From: Mycobacterium intermedium
Lineage (GTDB): Bacteria > Actinomycetota > Actinomycetes > Mycobacteriales > Mycobacteriaceae
NCBI RefSeq assembly: GCF_002086275.1
Contig: NZ_MVHT01000068.1
Coordinates: forward strand, 1 to 36,568
Direction: 5' to 3'
DNA length: 36,568 nucleotides
The notes beneath the pieces are model-generated. The model searched no databases and had not been told where the DNA came from. It saw only the letters and a list, made by a program, of their open reading frames with translations. This document shows, in pieces, positions 15,784-23,534 of the stretch. A program made the position numbers and the translations under genes. Position 1 is the first letter of the stretch; each line of letters begins with the position of its first letter.

Positions 15784-18152
15784 TCACCGAAGAAACCTTC
15801 CCGGTTGAACCATGGCAGGTTCGAGAGACGAAGCTCAACCTGAACCTGTTGTCGCAGTCGGAGTCGATATTCGCCTTGTCCAACGGGCACATCGGCTTGC
15901 GGGGCAACCTCGACGAGGGTGAACCGTACGGCCTGCCCGGCACCTATTTGAACTCCTTCTACGAAATCCGCCCGCTGCCATACGCGGAAGCCGGATACGG
16001 CTATCCCGAGGGCGGCCAAACCGTCGTCGACGTGACCAACGGAAAGATCCTGCGGTTGATGGTCGACGACGAGCCCTTCGATGTCCGCTACGGCGAATTG
16101 ATCTCGCACGAAAGGGTTCTCGATCTGCGCGACGGAACGCTGTGCCGCAAGGCACACTGGCGCACCCCCACCGGCAAGCAGGTCAAGATCAAGTCGACCA
16201 GGTTGGTGTCTCTCGTGCAGCGCAGTGTCGCGGCCATCGAATACGTCGTCGAGGCCGTCGAAGACTTCATCCGGGTCACCGTGCAGTCCGAACTTGTCAC
16301 CAACGAGGACCAACCGCAGACCTCGGACGACCCGCGGGTTTCGGCCATCCTGGAAAACCCGTTGGAGGCCGTCGATTACGAATACAGCGGCACCAGAGCG
16401 GTTCTCATGCACCGCACCCGCGCCAGCGCGCTGATGATGGCTGCGGCGATGGATCACGAGGTGGAAGTACCGGGTCGCGTCGAGGTCTCCACCGACGCCC
16501 GCGCCGACCTGGCCCGAACCACGGTGATCTGCGGGCTGCGGGCCGGACAAAAGCTGCGCATCGTCAAGTATCTGGCGTACGGGTGGTCCAGCCTGCGTTC
16601 CCGGCCGGCGTTGCGCGACCAGGCCGCCGCCGCGCTGCATGGCGCGCAGTACAGCGGATGGCAGGGACTGGTCGACGCGCAGCGCAAATACCTCGACGAC
16701 TTCTGGGACTGCGCCGACGTGGAGGTAGAGGGCGACCCGGAATCGCAACAAGCGGTGCGGTTCGGGCTCTTTCACCTCGTCCAAGCCAGCGCCCGCGCCG
16801 AACGCCGCGCCATTCCCAGCAAGGGGCTCACCGGCACCGGCTATGACGGCCACGCGTTCTGGGACACCGAGGGTTTCGTCCTCCCGGTGCTGACCTATAC
16901 CCTGCCGCACGCGGTCGCCGACGCCCTGCGCTGGCGCGCCTCGACATTGGACCTCGCCAAGGAGCGCGCCGCCGAACTGGGCCTCGACGGAGCCGCCTTC
17001 CCCTGGCGAACCATCCGTGGCCAGGAGTGTTCGGCCTACTGGCCGGCGGGCACGGCGGCCTGGCATATCAACGCCGATATCGCTTTGGCTTTCGAGCGCT
17101 ACCGCACCGTCACCGGCGACCACTCGCTGGAAGCCGACTGCGGTCTGACCGTGCTCGTCGAAACCGCGCGGTTGTGGATGTCGCTCGGCCACCACGACCG
17201 CCACGGCGTCTGGCACCTGGACGGTGTCACCGGTCCCGACGAGTACACGGCGATCGTGCGCGACAACGTCTTCACCAACCTGATGGCGGCACACAATCTG
17301 CTCACCGCCGCCGATGCCAGCGCCCGCCACCCCGACAAGGCCGGCGAATTGGGCGTCACCACAGAGGAAATGGCCGCCTGGCGCGACGCGGCCAACGCCG
17401 TGCACATCCCCTATGACGAGGAGTTGGGCGTCCACCAGCAATGCGAAGGATTCACCACCTTCGCGGAGTGGGACTTCGAGACCAATACCACCTACCCGCT
17501 GCTGTTGCACGAGGCCTACGTGCGCCTCTATCCCGCGCAGGTGATCAAACAGGCCGACCTGGTGCTGGCGATGCAATGGCAGAGCCACGCGTTCACACCC
17601 GAGCAGAAAGCCCGCAACGTCGACTACTACGAGCGGCGCATGGTGCGCGACTCCTCGCTGTCGGCCTGCACCCAGGCCGTCATGTGCGCCGAGGTAGGTC
17701 ACATGGAACTGGCCCATGACTATGCCTACGAGGCGGCGCTGATCGACCTTCGCGATCTGCACCAGAACACTCGTGACGGCCTGCACATGGCGTCGCTGGC
17801 CGGAGCGTGGATGGCGTTGGTGAACGGTTTTGGCGGACTGCGTGACGACGAGGGCATCCTGTCCATCGATCCCCATCTGCCGGACGGCATTTCGCGCCTG
17901 CGGTTTCGACTGCGCTGGCAGGGATTCCGACTGACGGTGGACGCGAACCACGACGACGTGACCTACACCCTGCGCGACGGTCCGGGTGGCGAGTTGAACA
18001 TCCGGCACGCCGGCGAAGAGATCACCCTGACCACCGAAAAGCCGTCCACCTTCCCGGTGCGCAAGCGCAAACCGCTGCTACCGCCGCCGCCGCAACCCCC
18101 GGGTCGTGAGCCGGTACACCGGCGTGCCATGGCCCGGTCGATCACGAAGTAG
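15780..18152 (+). CDS. Glycoside hydrolase family 65 enzyme, probable disaccharide phosphorylase (Rv3401-like)
   Basis: This 790-residue protein has the full GH65 layout: an N-terminal beta-sandwich (PWQVRETKL, SNGHIGLRGN), a linker, an (alpha/alpha)6 barrel from about residue 330, and C-terminal beta strands. Barrel landmarks are GYDGHAFWDTEGFVLPV, the AFPWRT segment and the catalytic acid Glu488 in GVTGPDEYT. GH65 members are inverting phosphorylases of maltose, trehalose, kojibiose or nigerose, with some hydrolases. The ATGA overlap with a beta-phosphoglucomutase-like gene argues for phosphorolysis; the disaccharide cannot be told from sequence, with trehalose and maltose the obvious candidates in mycobacteria. 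A basic Pro-rich tail ends the protein. It converges on the formyltransferase gene, 27 bp away. Confidence 0.9.
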   Translation: MITEETFPVEPWQVRETKLNLNLLSQSESIFALSNGHIGLRGNLDEGEPYGLPGTYLNSFYEIRPLPYAEAGYGYPEGGQTVVDVTNGKILRLMVDDEPFDVRYGELISHERVLDLRDGTLCRKAHWRTPTGKQVKIKSTRLVSLVQRSVAAIEYVVEAVEDFIRVTVQSELVTNEDQPQTSDDPRVSAILENPLEAVDYEYSGTRAVLMHRTRASALMMAAAMDHEVEVPGRVEVSTDARADLARTTVICGLRAGQKLRIVKYLAYGWSSLRSRPALRDQAAAALHGAQYSGWQGLVDAQRKYLDDFWDCADVEVEGDPESQQAVRFGLFHLVQASARAERRAIPSKGLTGTGYDGHAFWDTEGFVLPVLTYTLPHAVADALRWRASTLDLAKERAAELGLDGAAFPWRTIRGQECSAYWPAGTAAWHINADIALAFERYRTVTGDHSLEADCGLTVLVETARLWMSLGHHDRHGVWHLDGVTGPDEYTAIVRDNVFTNLMAAHNLLTAADASARHPDKAGELGVTTEEMAAWRDAANAVHIPYDEELGVHQQCEGFTTFAEWDFETNTTYPLLLHEAYVRLYPAQVIKQADLVLAMQWQSHAFTPEQKARNVDYYERRMVRDSSLSACTQAVMCAEVGHMELAHDYAYEAALIDLRDLHQNTRDGLHMASLAGAWMALVNGFGGLRDDEGILSIDPHLPDGISRLRFRLRWQGFRLTVDANHDDVTYTLRDGPGGELNIRHAGEEITLTTEKPSTFPVRKRKPLLPPPPQPPGREPVHRRAMARSITK

Positions 18153-18179
18153 CGCGAAACAGCGCCGATTCGGGCCGAT

Positions 18180-18908
18180 TCAGGCTTGCTCGGGTTCGAG
18201 CACCACGCGGACGAACACCTTGCGGCCCGACTCGTCGACGAACCAGGCGTTGCGGTACTCGTCGTGCGTCAGCGCCCGTAGCCGGTTCAGGAAAGCACCG
18301 AACGTGCCGCGTTCGGTCAAGTCCAGCTCGCGCAGCGCGGCGAAGTCTTTTTTGTAGTTGAGGTTGCCTTCGCTGGGCGGCTGGGTGGTCTGATAACCGC
18401 CGTCACGGATGGCCGGGAAGTGTTCGAGTACCAGCTGACGCTCGACTTCCATAAGCCTGGCGTAGACGGTCCCCGAGGTATCCCACGACTCGATCGCACA
18501 CTCCTGCTGGGCGATGATCGGGCCGTGATCGAGTTCCTCGTCGATCTCGTGGATCGTCACTCCCACCGGTAACCCGTTGATCAACGAGAACACCTGCGGA
18601 TACCAGCCGCGGTTGTAGGGATTGAGCCCCGGATGAACGTTCACACACCTGATTTGTTCGATCAGCTCGGCAGGAAACTTCTGCTTGCAGTGCAGGGAAA
18701 GAAGCAGGTCGTAGCGCTCGATGACCTCCGCGGCCCGCTCGGTGATGTTCAGCCGCGGGACGTCGGACAGCTGACCGTGTTGGGACTGATAGACATCGAT
18801 CCCCGCGTGACTGGCCTGCAGTTCCAACGCCACGGCGTGGGCGTGGACGTTGTCGGTCAGGATCAGGGTTTTCGTGGCGTGCTCGCCATCCCCATCGACT
18901 TTCCCCAC
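18180..18908 (-). CDS. Sugar N-formyltransferase (Rv3404c-like)
   Basis: A 242-residue formyltransferase that uses N10-formyl-tetrahydrofolate. The catalytic triad is visible: Asn and His in CVNVHPGLNPYNRG and Asp in the HEIDEELDHGPII segment. Close similarity to M. tuberculosis Rv3404c, reported as acting on a dTDP-4-amino-4,6-dideoxy sugar, suggests the same role, so a formylated amino sugar would be expected on a surface glycan. No sugar aminotransferase gene is present nearby. The start is GTG 18908: a TAGGGT hexamer seven bases upstream fits a leaderless promoter, and there is no Shine-Dalgarno. The gene lies 15 bp beyond the tetR stop on the same strand, so it may also be read from the tetR promoter. 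An alternative start further in cannot be excluded. Confidence 0.88.
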   Translation of the reverse strand: MGKVDGDGEHATKTLILTDNVHAHAVALELQASHAGIDVYQSQHGQLSDVPRLNITERAAEVIERYDLLLSLHCKQKFPAELIEQIRCVNVHPGLNPYNRGWYPQVFSLINGLPVGVTIHEIDEELDHGPIIAQQECAIESWDTSGTVYARLMEVERQLVLEHFPAIRDGGYQTTQPPSEGNLNYKKDFAALRELDLTERGTFGAFLNRLRALTHDEYRNAWFVDESGRKVFVRVVLEPEQA

Positions 18909-18915
18909 CGCGCTG

Positions 18916-18921
18916 ACCCTA
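18916..18921 (-). promoter_or_regulatory. Candidate -10 element for the formyltransferase gene
   Basis: The minus strand reads TAGGGT, 7 nt before GTG 18908. This supports that start and independent transcription from tetR. Confidence 0.4.
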
Positions 18922-18923
18922 CT

Positions 18924-19502
18924 TCAGCGGGGTTCCAGCATCCGGGCGACCTCAGCGGCCAGCGCCTGATGCAGTTCCTCTTCGGGCACCTGGTCAAGAC
19001 CGGTCGCCGAGCGCAGCATCGGTGCGAACAGCCGCCAACCAAATTGCAGTGCAAGGGAATTGGCGACCGCCAAGCGCGCCTTTGACTCATCGTCAAAGCG
19101 GGGAAGCACCTCGTCGAGCAGGTCGGCAACGTTGGGAAACCGCTTCTGCAGCTGCCCGACGGGATAGCCGTCCAGCGTGGCTCGTGCCAGCACCCGCGCG
19201 TGCCGGTCAAGCGCGCGTTCGATGACGTCGGGCGGGGTGTCGGAGTGCAACAATTCGGACAGACTGGTGCCCAGGTGATCGAGCACCGCACCCACCAGCT
19301 GTTCCTTGGTGCCGAAGTGGCGGAACACCAAACCATGGTTGACCTTCGACCTTGCGGCGATGTCGCGGATCGACGTGGCGGCCGGCCCGCGTTCGGCGAA
19401 AAGGTCTGTGGCGCTTTCCAACACCGCCGCCGCAACCTCATCCCGACCGGTGGGGATCTTGCCGCGCGACGCCCTCGCAGACCGTGCGGACCGTGTAGTC
19501 AT
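18924..19502 (-). CDS. TetR-family transcriptional repressor (Rv3405c-like)
   Basis: A 192-residue TetR repressor. The basic N-terminal arm is followed by the DNA-binding domain: helix 1 AAAVLESATDLFAERG, then the helix-turn-helix TSIRDIAARSKVNHGLVFRHFGTK at about 43-66. The remainder is the all-helical ligand-binding and dimerisation domain; the ligand is unknown. It is divergent from the alkylsulfatase/dioxygenase gene, with two perfect 18-bp palindromes between them and a degenerate third one over its own start. In M. tuberculosis, Rv3405c represses Rv3406, and its loss raises Rv3406 and gives resistance to some DprE1 inhibitors (established, from memory). ATG 19502 has TACCGT six bases upstream, as for a leaderless transcript. 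Confidence 0.92.
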   Translation of the reverse strand: MTTRSARSARASRGKIPTGRDEVAAAVLESATDLFAERGPAATSIRDIAARSKVNHGLVFRHFGTKEQLVGAVLDHLGTSLSELLHSDTPPDVIERALDRHARVLARATLDGYPVGQLQKRFPNVADLLDEVLPRFDDESKARLAVANSLALQFGWRLFAPMLRSATGLDQVPEEELHQALAAEVARMLEPR

Positions 19503-19511
19503 CGGTCTACG
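19494..19511. promoter_or_regulatory. Degenerate third TetR operator over the tetR start
   Basis: TGTAGTC-N4-GTCTACG fits the TGTAGTC-N4-GACTACA operator seen twice nearby with two mismatches in the right arm. It covers the tetR start codon (19500-19502) and touches the end of its TACCGT hexamer, the right place for autorepression. Confidence 0.5.
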
Positions 19512-19514
19512 GTA
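19509..19514 (-). promoter_or_regulatory. Candidate -10 element for leaderless tetR
   Basis: The minus strand reads TACCGT, six bases before ATG 19502. It would start the transcript at or beside the start codon, inside the degenerate operator. Confidence 0.4.
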
Positions 19515-19544
19515 ACGGACCGCAAAAATGCCCCTTGCACCGGG

Positions 19545-19562
19545 TGTAGTCAGTCGACTACA
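19545..19562. promoter_or_regulatory. TetR operator 1, perfect palindrome
   Basis: TGTAGTC-AGTC-GACTACA is a perfect 7+7 inverted repeat with a 4-bp spacer, in the tetR/dioxygenase intergenic region. It covers the expected -35 region of the plus-strand gene, whose candidate -10 is TAGGCT at 19564-19569. Confidence 0.85.
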
Positions 19563-19573
19563 GTAGGCTCCAA

Positions 19574-19591
19574 TGTAGTCAACTGACTACA
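19574..19591. promoter_or_regulatory. TetR operator 2, perfect palindrome
   Basis: TGTAGTC-AACT-GACTACA has arms identical to operator 1 with a different spacer. Its centre is 29 bp from the centre of operator 1. It covers the expected transcription start of the dioxygenase gene, so two repressor dimers would bracket that promoter. Confidence 0.85.
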
Positions 19592-19617
19592 CCAGAAGAC
19601 CCAGGTAAGGACACATC

Positions 19618-20547
19618 ATGATGACCACCACCAATTTGATCGGAGTGCAAAAGCTGGGCAGCCGGATCGGTGCCGAGATAAGCGGTGTTCGCCTCGGCGG
19701 CGACCTGGACCCGGCCGTGGTCGACGAAATCCGGGCGGCACTGCTGGCCCACAAAGTGATCTTCTTCCGCAACCAGCACCACCTCGACGACGCGCAGCAA
19801 CTGGCATTCGCCGGACTGCTGGGCACCCCCGTCGCGCACCCGGCCGCCACCGCCTTCGCCGCCGATGCGCCGGTCATCACGCCTATCAATTCGGTCTTCG
19901 GCAAGGCCAACCGCTGGCACACCGACGTCACGTTTGCCGCCAACTACCCAGCGGCGTCGATCTTGCGCGCGGTCACGTTGCCCAGCTACGGCGGTTCGAC
20001 GCTCTGGGCCAATACCGCCGCCGCCTACGAGGACCTGCCCGAGCCGCTGAAGTCGCTCACCAAACACCTGTGGGCCGTGCACTCCAACCGCTACGACTAT
20101 GCCGCCGGCGGGGGCGCCGGCGGGGCCACCGGCGAGGCGCCCGACACGTCGACCGAGGCGCAGCGAGCCTTCCGCCGGGTGTTCGAGGAGCCCGACTTCC
20201 GGACGGAGCATCCGGTGGTGCGCGTGCACCCGGAGACGGGCGAGCGCAGCTTGGTGCTCGGCGACTTCGTCCGCAATCTCGTCGGCCTGGACAGCCATGA
20301 GTCGAACCTGTTGTTCGACATTCTGCAGCGCCGAATCACCCTGCCGGAGAACACCATCCGCTGGAACTGGGAATCGGGCGACGTCGCCGTCTGGGACAAC
20401 CGGGCCACCCAGCACCGGGCGATCGACGACTACGACAACCAGCACCGGGTCATGCACCGGGTCACCTTGATGGGTGACGTCCCGGTCAACGTGCACGGGC
20501 AGCACAGCCGGGTGATCAGCGGGGCGCCGCTGGCGTTGGCGGGCTAG
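19618..20547 (+). CDS. Fe(II)/2-oxoglutarate-dependent alkylsulfatase/dioxygenase (Rv3406-like)
   Basis: A 309-residue TauD/AtsK-type dioxygenase, which oxidises alkyl sulfates to aldehyde and sulfate. Iron ligands are His101 and Asp103 (WHTDVTF) and the distal His266 (ATQHRAID); Arg281 in MHRVTLMGD should bind 2-oxoglutarate. The start is ATG 19618, followed by a second ATG; AAGG seven bases upstream serves as ribosome-binding site. Compared with my recollection of H37Rv Rv3406 (295 residues), it carries a Gly/Ala-rich stretch at about 161-178 (AAGGGAGGATGEAPD) where that protein has a short TTKPLT-like loop. The gene is controlled by the adjacent TetR. It gives access to sulfate esters as sulfur source; the H37Rv enzyme also inactivates some DprE1 inhibitors by oxidation (established, from memory). 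Confidence 0.92.
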   Translation: MMTTTNLIGVQKLGSRIGAEISGVRLGGDLDPAVVDEIRAALLAHKVIFFRNQHHLDDAQQLAFAGLLGTPVAHPAATAFAADAPVITPINSVFGKANRWHTDVTFAANYPAASILRAVTLPSYGGSTLWANTAAAYEDLPEPLKSLTKHLWAVHSNRYDYAAGGGAGGATGEAPDTSTEAQRAFRRVFEEPDFRTEHPVVRVHPETGERSLVLGDFVRNLVGLDSHESNLLFDILQRRITLPENTIRWNWESGDVAVWDNRATQHRAIDDYDNQHRVMHRVTLMGDVPVNVHGQHSRVISGAPLALAG

Positions 20548-20592
20548 CGGCCCGGCCAGGCGGCCGGCTAGCAGAGCAGCGCCAGCCGTACC
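20543..20592. terminator. Inverted repeats between convergent genes
   Basis: A perfect 6-bp stem with 4-nt loop (CCGGCC at 20552-20557 and GGCCGG at 20562-20567) is flanked by two GCTAGC copies (20543-20548 and 20567-20572) that can pair in an alternative fold. The spacer separates the dioxygenase stop from the choD stop, so a bidirectional terminator is plausible. It is GC-only without a U-tract. Confidence 0.4.
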
Positions 20593-20596
20593 CCGC

Positions 20597-22342
20597 TCAG
20601 CTGACGTCGGCCTGCGGAAGGATCTCCTGCTGCGGCAACCGGCGCAGCGCGCCGGGCGCGTCGGCAGGCACCACCGGGTGCAGCGGGTCGATCGGCTCCA
20701 TCCGCCGGTATGGCTCACCTTGCGCCGGGCGCTGGTCGTTTTCGCCCTTGTTCGGCCACAGCGACGCCGCTCGCTCGGCCTGCGCGGCGATGGACAGCGA
20801 GGGATTGACACCCAGGTTCGCCGAGATCGCGGCGCCGTCCACCACGTAGAGCGTCGGGTAGCCGTAGACGCGGTGATAGGGGTCGATGACGCCCTTCTCG
20901 GGGCTGTCGCCGATCACCGCGCCGCCCAGGAAGTGGGCGGTCAGCGGGATGTTGAACAGCTCACCCCAGGTGCCTCCGGCAACACCGTCGATCTTCTCGG
21001 CGATGCGACGGGTCACCTGGTTGCCGACCGGGATCCAGGTCGGGTTCGGCTCTCCGTGGCCCTGCTTGCTGGAGTACCAGCGAATGCCGAGCTTGCCGCG
21101 CTTGGTGTAGGTGGTGATCGAGTTGTCCAGGTGCTGCATCACCAGCGCGATCAGGGTGCGTTCGCTCCACTGTCGCGGATTCAGCAGCCGCAGCATGTTT
21201 TTCGGATCCGTCCTCGCCTGGTCCAGCAGCTGCTTCCAGCGCGGCACATTGGTGCCTTCGGGTCCCGCGCCGTCGGTCATCAACGTCTGCAGCAACCCCA
21301 TGGCGTTGGAGCCCTTGCCGTACCGCACCGGTTCGATGTGCGTGTCCGACGTCGGGTGGATCGACGAGGTGATCGCGACCCCGTGGGTCAGGTCCAGATC
21401 CGGCTTCACCTCCAACGTGGCTGCGCCGACGATGGATTCGGAGTTGGTGCGAGTCAGGACGCCCAGCCGCTTCGACAGCTTGGGCAGCTTGCCGGCGTCG
21501 CGCATGTTGAACAGCAGGTGCTGGGTGCCCCAGGTGCCGGCGGCCAGGATGAGGTGCGAAGCGGTGTACTTGCGCCGATCGCGTCGCACCCAGCTGCCGG
21601 TGCGCACCGTGCTGACTTCCCACAGACCGTCGGAGCGCTGCTCGAACGACTTGACCGTCGTCATCGGAATCACCTCTGCGCCAGCGGATTCCGCCAGATA
21701 GAGGTAGTTCTTGAGCAACGTGTTCTTGGCCCCGTAGCGGCATCCGGTCATACACGAGCCGCATTCCAGGCAACCGGTGCGCGCCGGTCCCGCGCCGCCG
21801 AAGTAGGGGTCGGGCACGGTCTTGCCCGGTGTCTTGGTGCCGTCCGGCCCGAAGAACACCCCGACCGGGGTCGGCACAAAGGTGTCGCCGCAGCCCATCT
21901 CGTCGGCAACCTCTTTGATGATGCGGTCGGCGTCGGTGAAGGTCGGGTTGTAGACCACGCCCAGCATCCGTTGCGCCTGCTCGTAGTGCGGTATCAGCTC
22001 GGAACGCCAGTTGGAGATGTCCCGCCACTGCGGGTCGTTGAAGAACGGATCCGGCGGTATGTACAAGGTGTTGGCGTAGTTCAGTGACCCGCCGCCCACG
22101 CCGGCACCGGCCAGAATCATCACGTTGGTCAGCGGGTGGATGCGCTGAATGCCGTAGCAGCCCAGCTTGGGCGCCCAGAGGAACTTGCGCAGGTCCCAGG
22201 AGGTCTTGGCGAATTCGTGGTCTTCGTAACGCCGACCAGCTTCCAGCACGCCGACCCGATAGCCCTTTTCGGTCAAACGCAGCGCGCTGACACTACCCCC
22301 GAATCCCGACCCGATAATCAGAACGTCATAGTCCGGCTTCAT
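20597..22342 (-). CDS. choD: GMC-family oxidoreductase annotated as cholesterol oxidase ChoD
   Basis: A 581-residue FAD enzyme of the glucose-methanol-choline family. The dinucleotide-binding motif IIGSGFGGSVSALRL (about 9-23), LEAGRRYED and the GAGVGGGSLNYANTLYIPP segment are clear. The C-terminal HFLGGAVIGDS...GVIDPYHRVYGYPTLYVVDGAAISANLGVNPSLSI is the conserved flavin/active-site lid. An unusual Cys cluster C191-x2-C194-x2-C197-x3-C201 lies in the middle. The H37Rv counterpart Rv3409c is named cholesterol oxidase, but it differs strongly from classical Streptomyces enzymes and its true substrate is debated, so a general sterol or alcohol oxidase/dehydrogenase is the safer call. It lies 45 bp downstream of guaB3 and is likely in the same operon. 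Confidence 0.9.
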   Translation of the reverse strand: MKPDYDVLIIGSGFGGSVSALRLTEKGYRVGVLEAGRRYEDHEFAKTSWDLRKFLWAPKLGCYGIQRIHPLTNVMILAGAGVGGGSLNYANTLYIPPDPFFNDPQWRDISNWRSELIPHYEQAQRMLGVVYNPTFTDADRIIKEVADEMGCGDTFVPTPVGVFFGPDGTKTPGKTVPDPYFGGAGPARTGCLECGSCMTGCRYGAKNTLLKNYLYLAESAGAEVIPMTTVKSFEQRSDGLWEVSTVRTGSWVRRDRRKYTASHLILAAGTWGTQHLLFNMRDAGKLPKLSKRLGVLTRTNSESIVGAATLEVKPDLDLTHGVAITSSIHPTSDTHIEPVRYGKGSNAMGLLQTLMTDGAGPEGTNVPRWKQLLDQARTDPKNMLRLLNPRQWSERTLIALVMQHLDNSITTYTKRGKLGIRWYSSKQGHGEPNPTWIPVGNQVTRRIAEKIDGVAGGTWGELFNIPLTAHFLGGAVIGDSPEKGVIDPYHRVYGYPTLYVVDGAAISANLGVNPSLSIAAQAERAASLWPNKGENDQRPAQGEPYRRMEPIDPLHPVVPADAPGALRRLPQQEILPQADVS

Positions 22343-22387
22343 CGATGCAGTATGAACCGCTTTACAGCGAAGCTAAACCGGCACCCC

Positions 22388-23515
22388 TCAGCAGCCCACT
22401 GTCAAGCCGACCTTCTGAAACTCTTTGAGGTCGCAATACCCGGCCTTGGCCATCGCCCTGCGCAAACCCCCGACCAGATTCAAGCTGCCGAACGGGTCGT
22501 CAGACGGCCCGTTGAGCACCCGCTCCAACGGAGGCCGTTCACCGACGGCGATCTGCAGCAGCGCCCCACGCGGCAACGACGGATGCGCCGCAGCGGCAGG
22601 CCAGAACCAGCCCTCGCCCAGCGCTTCGGCGGACTCGGCCAGCGGCGTGCCGAGCACCACCGCGTCGGCGCCGCAGGCGATCGCCTTGGCCAGCTCGCCG
22701 GAGGTGTGGATGTCACCGTCGGCCAGCACGTGGACGTAACGGCCGCCCGTCTCGTCCAGGTATTCGCGTCGCGCGGCCGCGGCGTCAGCGATCGCGGTCG
22801 CCATCGGCACGCTGATCCCCAGCACCTCGTCGGTGGTGGTCACGCCTCGCGTCGAGCCGTAGCCGACGATGACGCCCGCGGCTCCGGTACGCATCAGGTG
22901 CAATGCCGTGCGGTGGTCCTGCACCCCGCCGGCGACGACGGGTATGTCGAGCTCGGAGATGAACGTCTTCAGGTTGAGCGGCTCACCGTCGCTGGCCACT
23001 CGTTCGGCCGAGACGATCGTGCCCTGGATGAGCAGCAGGTCGATGCCGGCCTGCAGCAGCACCGGGGTCAGCGCCTGGGCGTTCTGCGGGCTCACCCGCA
23101 CCGCGGTGGTCACGCCCGCTTCCCGGATCCGCGCCACCGCCGCGCCCAGCAGGTCCGGGTCCAGCGGTGCCGCGTGCAGCTCCTGCAGCAGCCGGATCGC
23201 CGCCGACGGTTCCGGCTCCTTGCTGGCTGCCTCGATGACCTGGGCGATCTTGGACTGCACGTCGGCGTGCCTGCCGATCAACCCCTCGCCGTTGAGCACG
23301 CCCAGCCCGCCGAGCCGCCCGAGTTCGATGGCGAACTCGGGCGAGACCAGCGCGTCGGTCGGGTGCGCCAGCACCGGGATCTCGAACCGGTAGGCGTCCA
23401 ACTGCCAGGCGGTGGACACGTCCTGGGACGAGCGGGTGCGCCGCGAGGGCACGATGCTGATTTCGCTCAGTTCGTAGGTGCGGCGGGCGTTGCGGCCCAT
23501 GCCAATTTCAACCAT
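22388..23515 (-). CDS. guaB3: GuaB3, IMP dehydrogenase-related protein
   Basis: A 375-residue TIM-barrel protein of the IMPDH/GMP reductase superfamily, without the CBS insert. The start MVEIGMGRNARRTYELSEI and the lack of CBS domains are typical of actinobacterial GuaB3. Conserved barrel pieces are VLAHPTDALVSPEFA, VVAGGVQDHRTALHLMRTGAAGVIVG and ADGDIHTSGELAKAIACGADAVVLGT. At the loop where IMPDH has its catalytic Cys (GSICTT) this protein reads YGSTRGVTTT near residue 220, without Cys. Standard IMPDH chemistry is therefore unlikely. It lies 19 bp downstream of guaB2 on the same strand, so co-expression is nearly certain. Possible roles are a GMP-reductase-like or regulatory function; neither can be proved from sequence. 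Confidence 0.93.
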   Translation of the reverse strand: MVEIGMGRNARRTYELSEISIVPSRRTRSSQDVSTAWQLDAYRFEIPVLAHPTDALVSPEFAIELGRLGGLGVLNGEGLIGRHADVQSKIAQVIEAASKEPEPSAAIRLLQELHAAPLDPDLLGAAVARIREAGVTTAVRVSPQNAQALTPVLLQAGIDLLLIQGTIVSAERVASDGEPLNLKTFISELDIPVVAGGVQDHRTALHLMRTGAAGVIVGYGSTRGVTTTDEVLGISVPMATAIADAAAARREYLDETGGRYVHVLADGDIHTSGELAKAIACGADAVVLGTPLAESAEALGEGWFWPAAAAHPSLPRGALLQIAVGERPPLERVLNGPSDDPFGSLNLVGGLRRAMAKAGYCDLKEFQKVGLTVGC

Positions 23516-23534
23516 GTTCGGTGTGCCCGTCAGC

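Noticed and set aside
15711..18008. Antisense open frame of 765 codons opposite the HAD and GH65 genes
   Set aside because: High-GC shadow of the coding strand; no domain, and the plus-strand proteins are clear full-length families.
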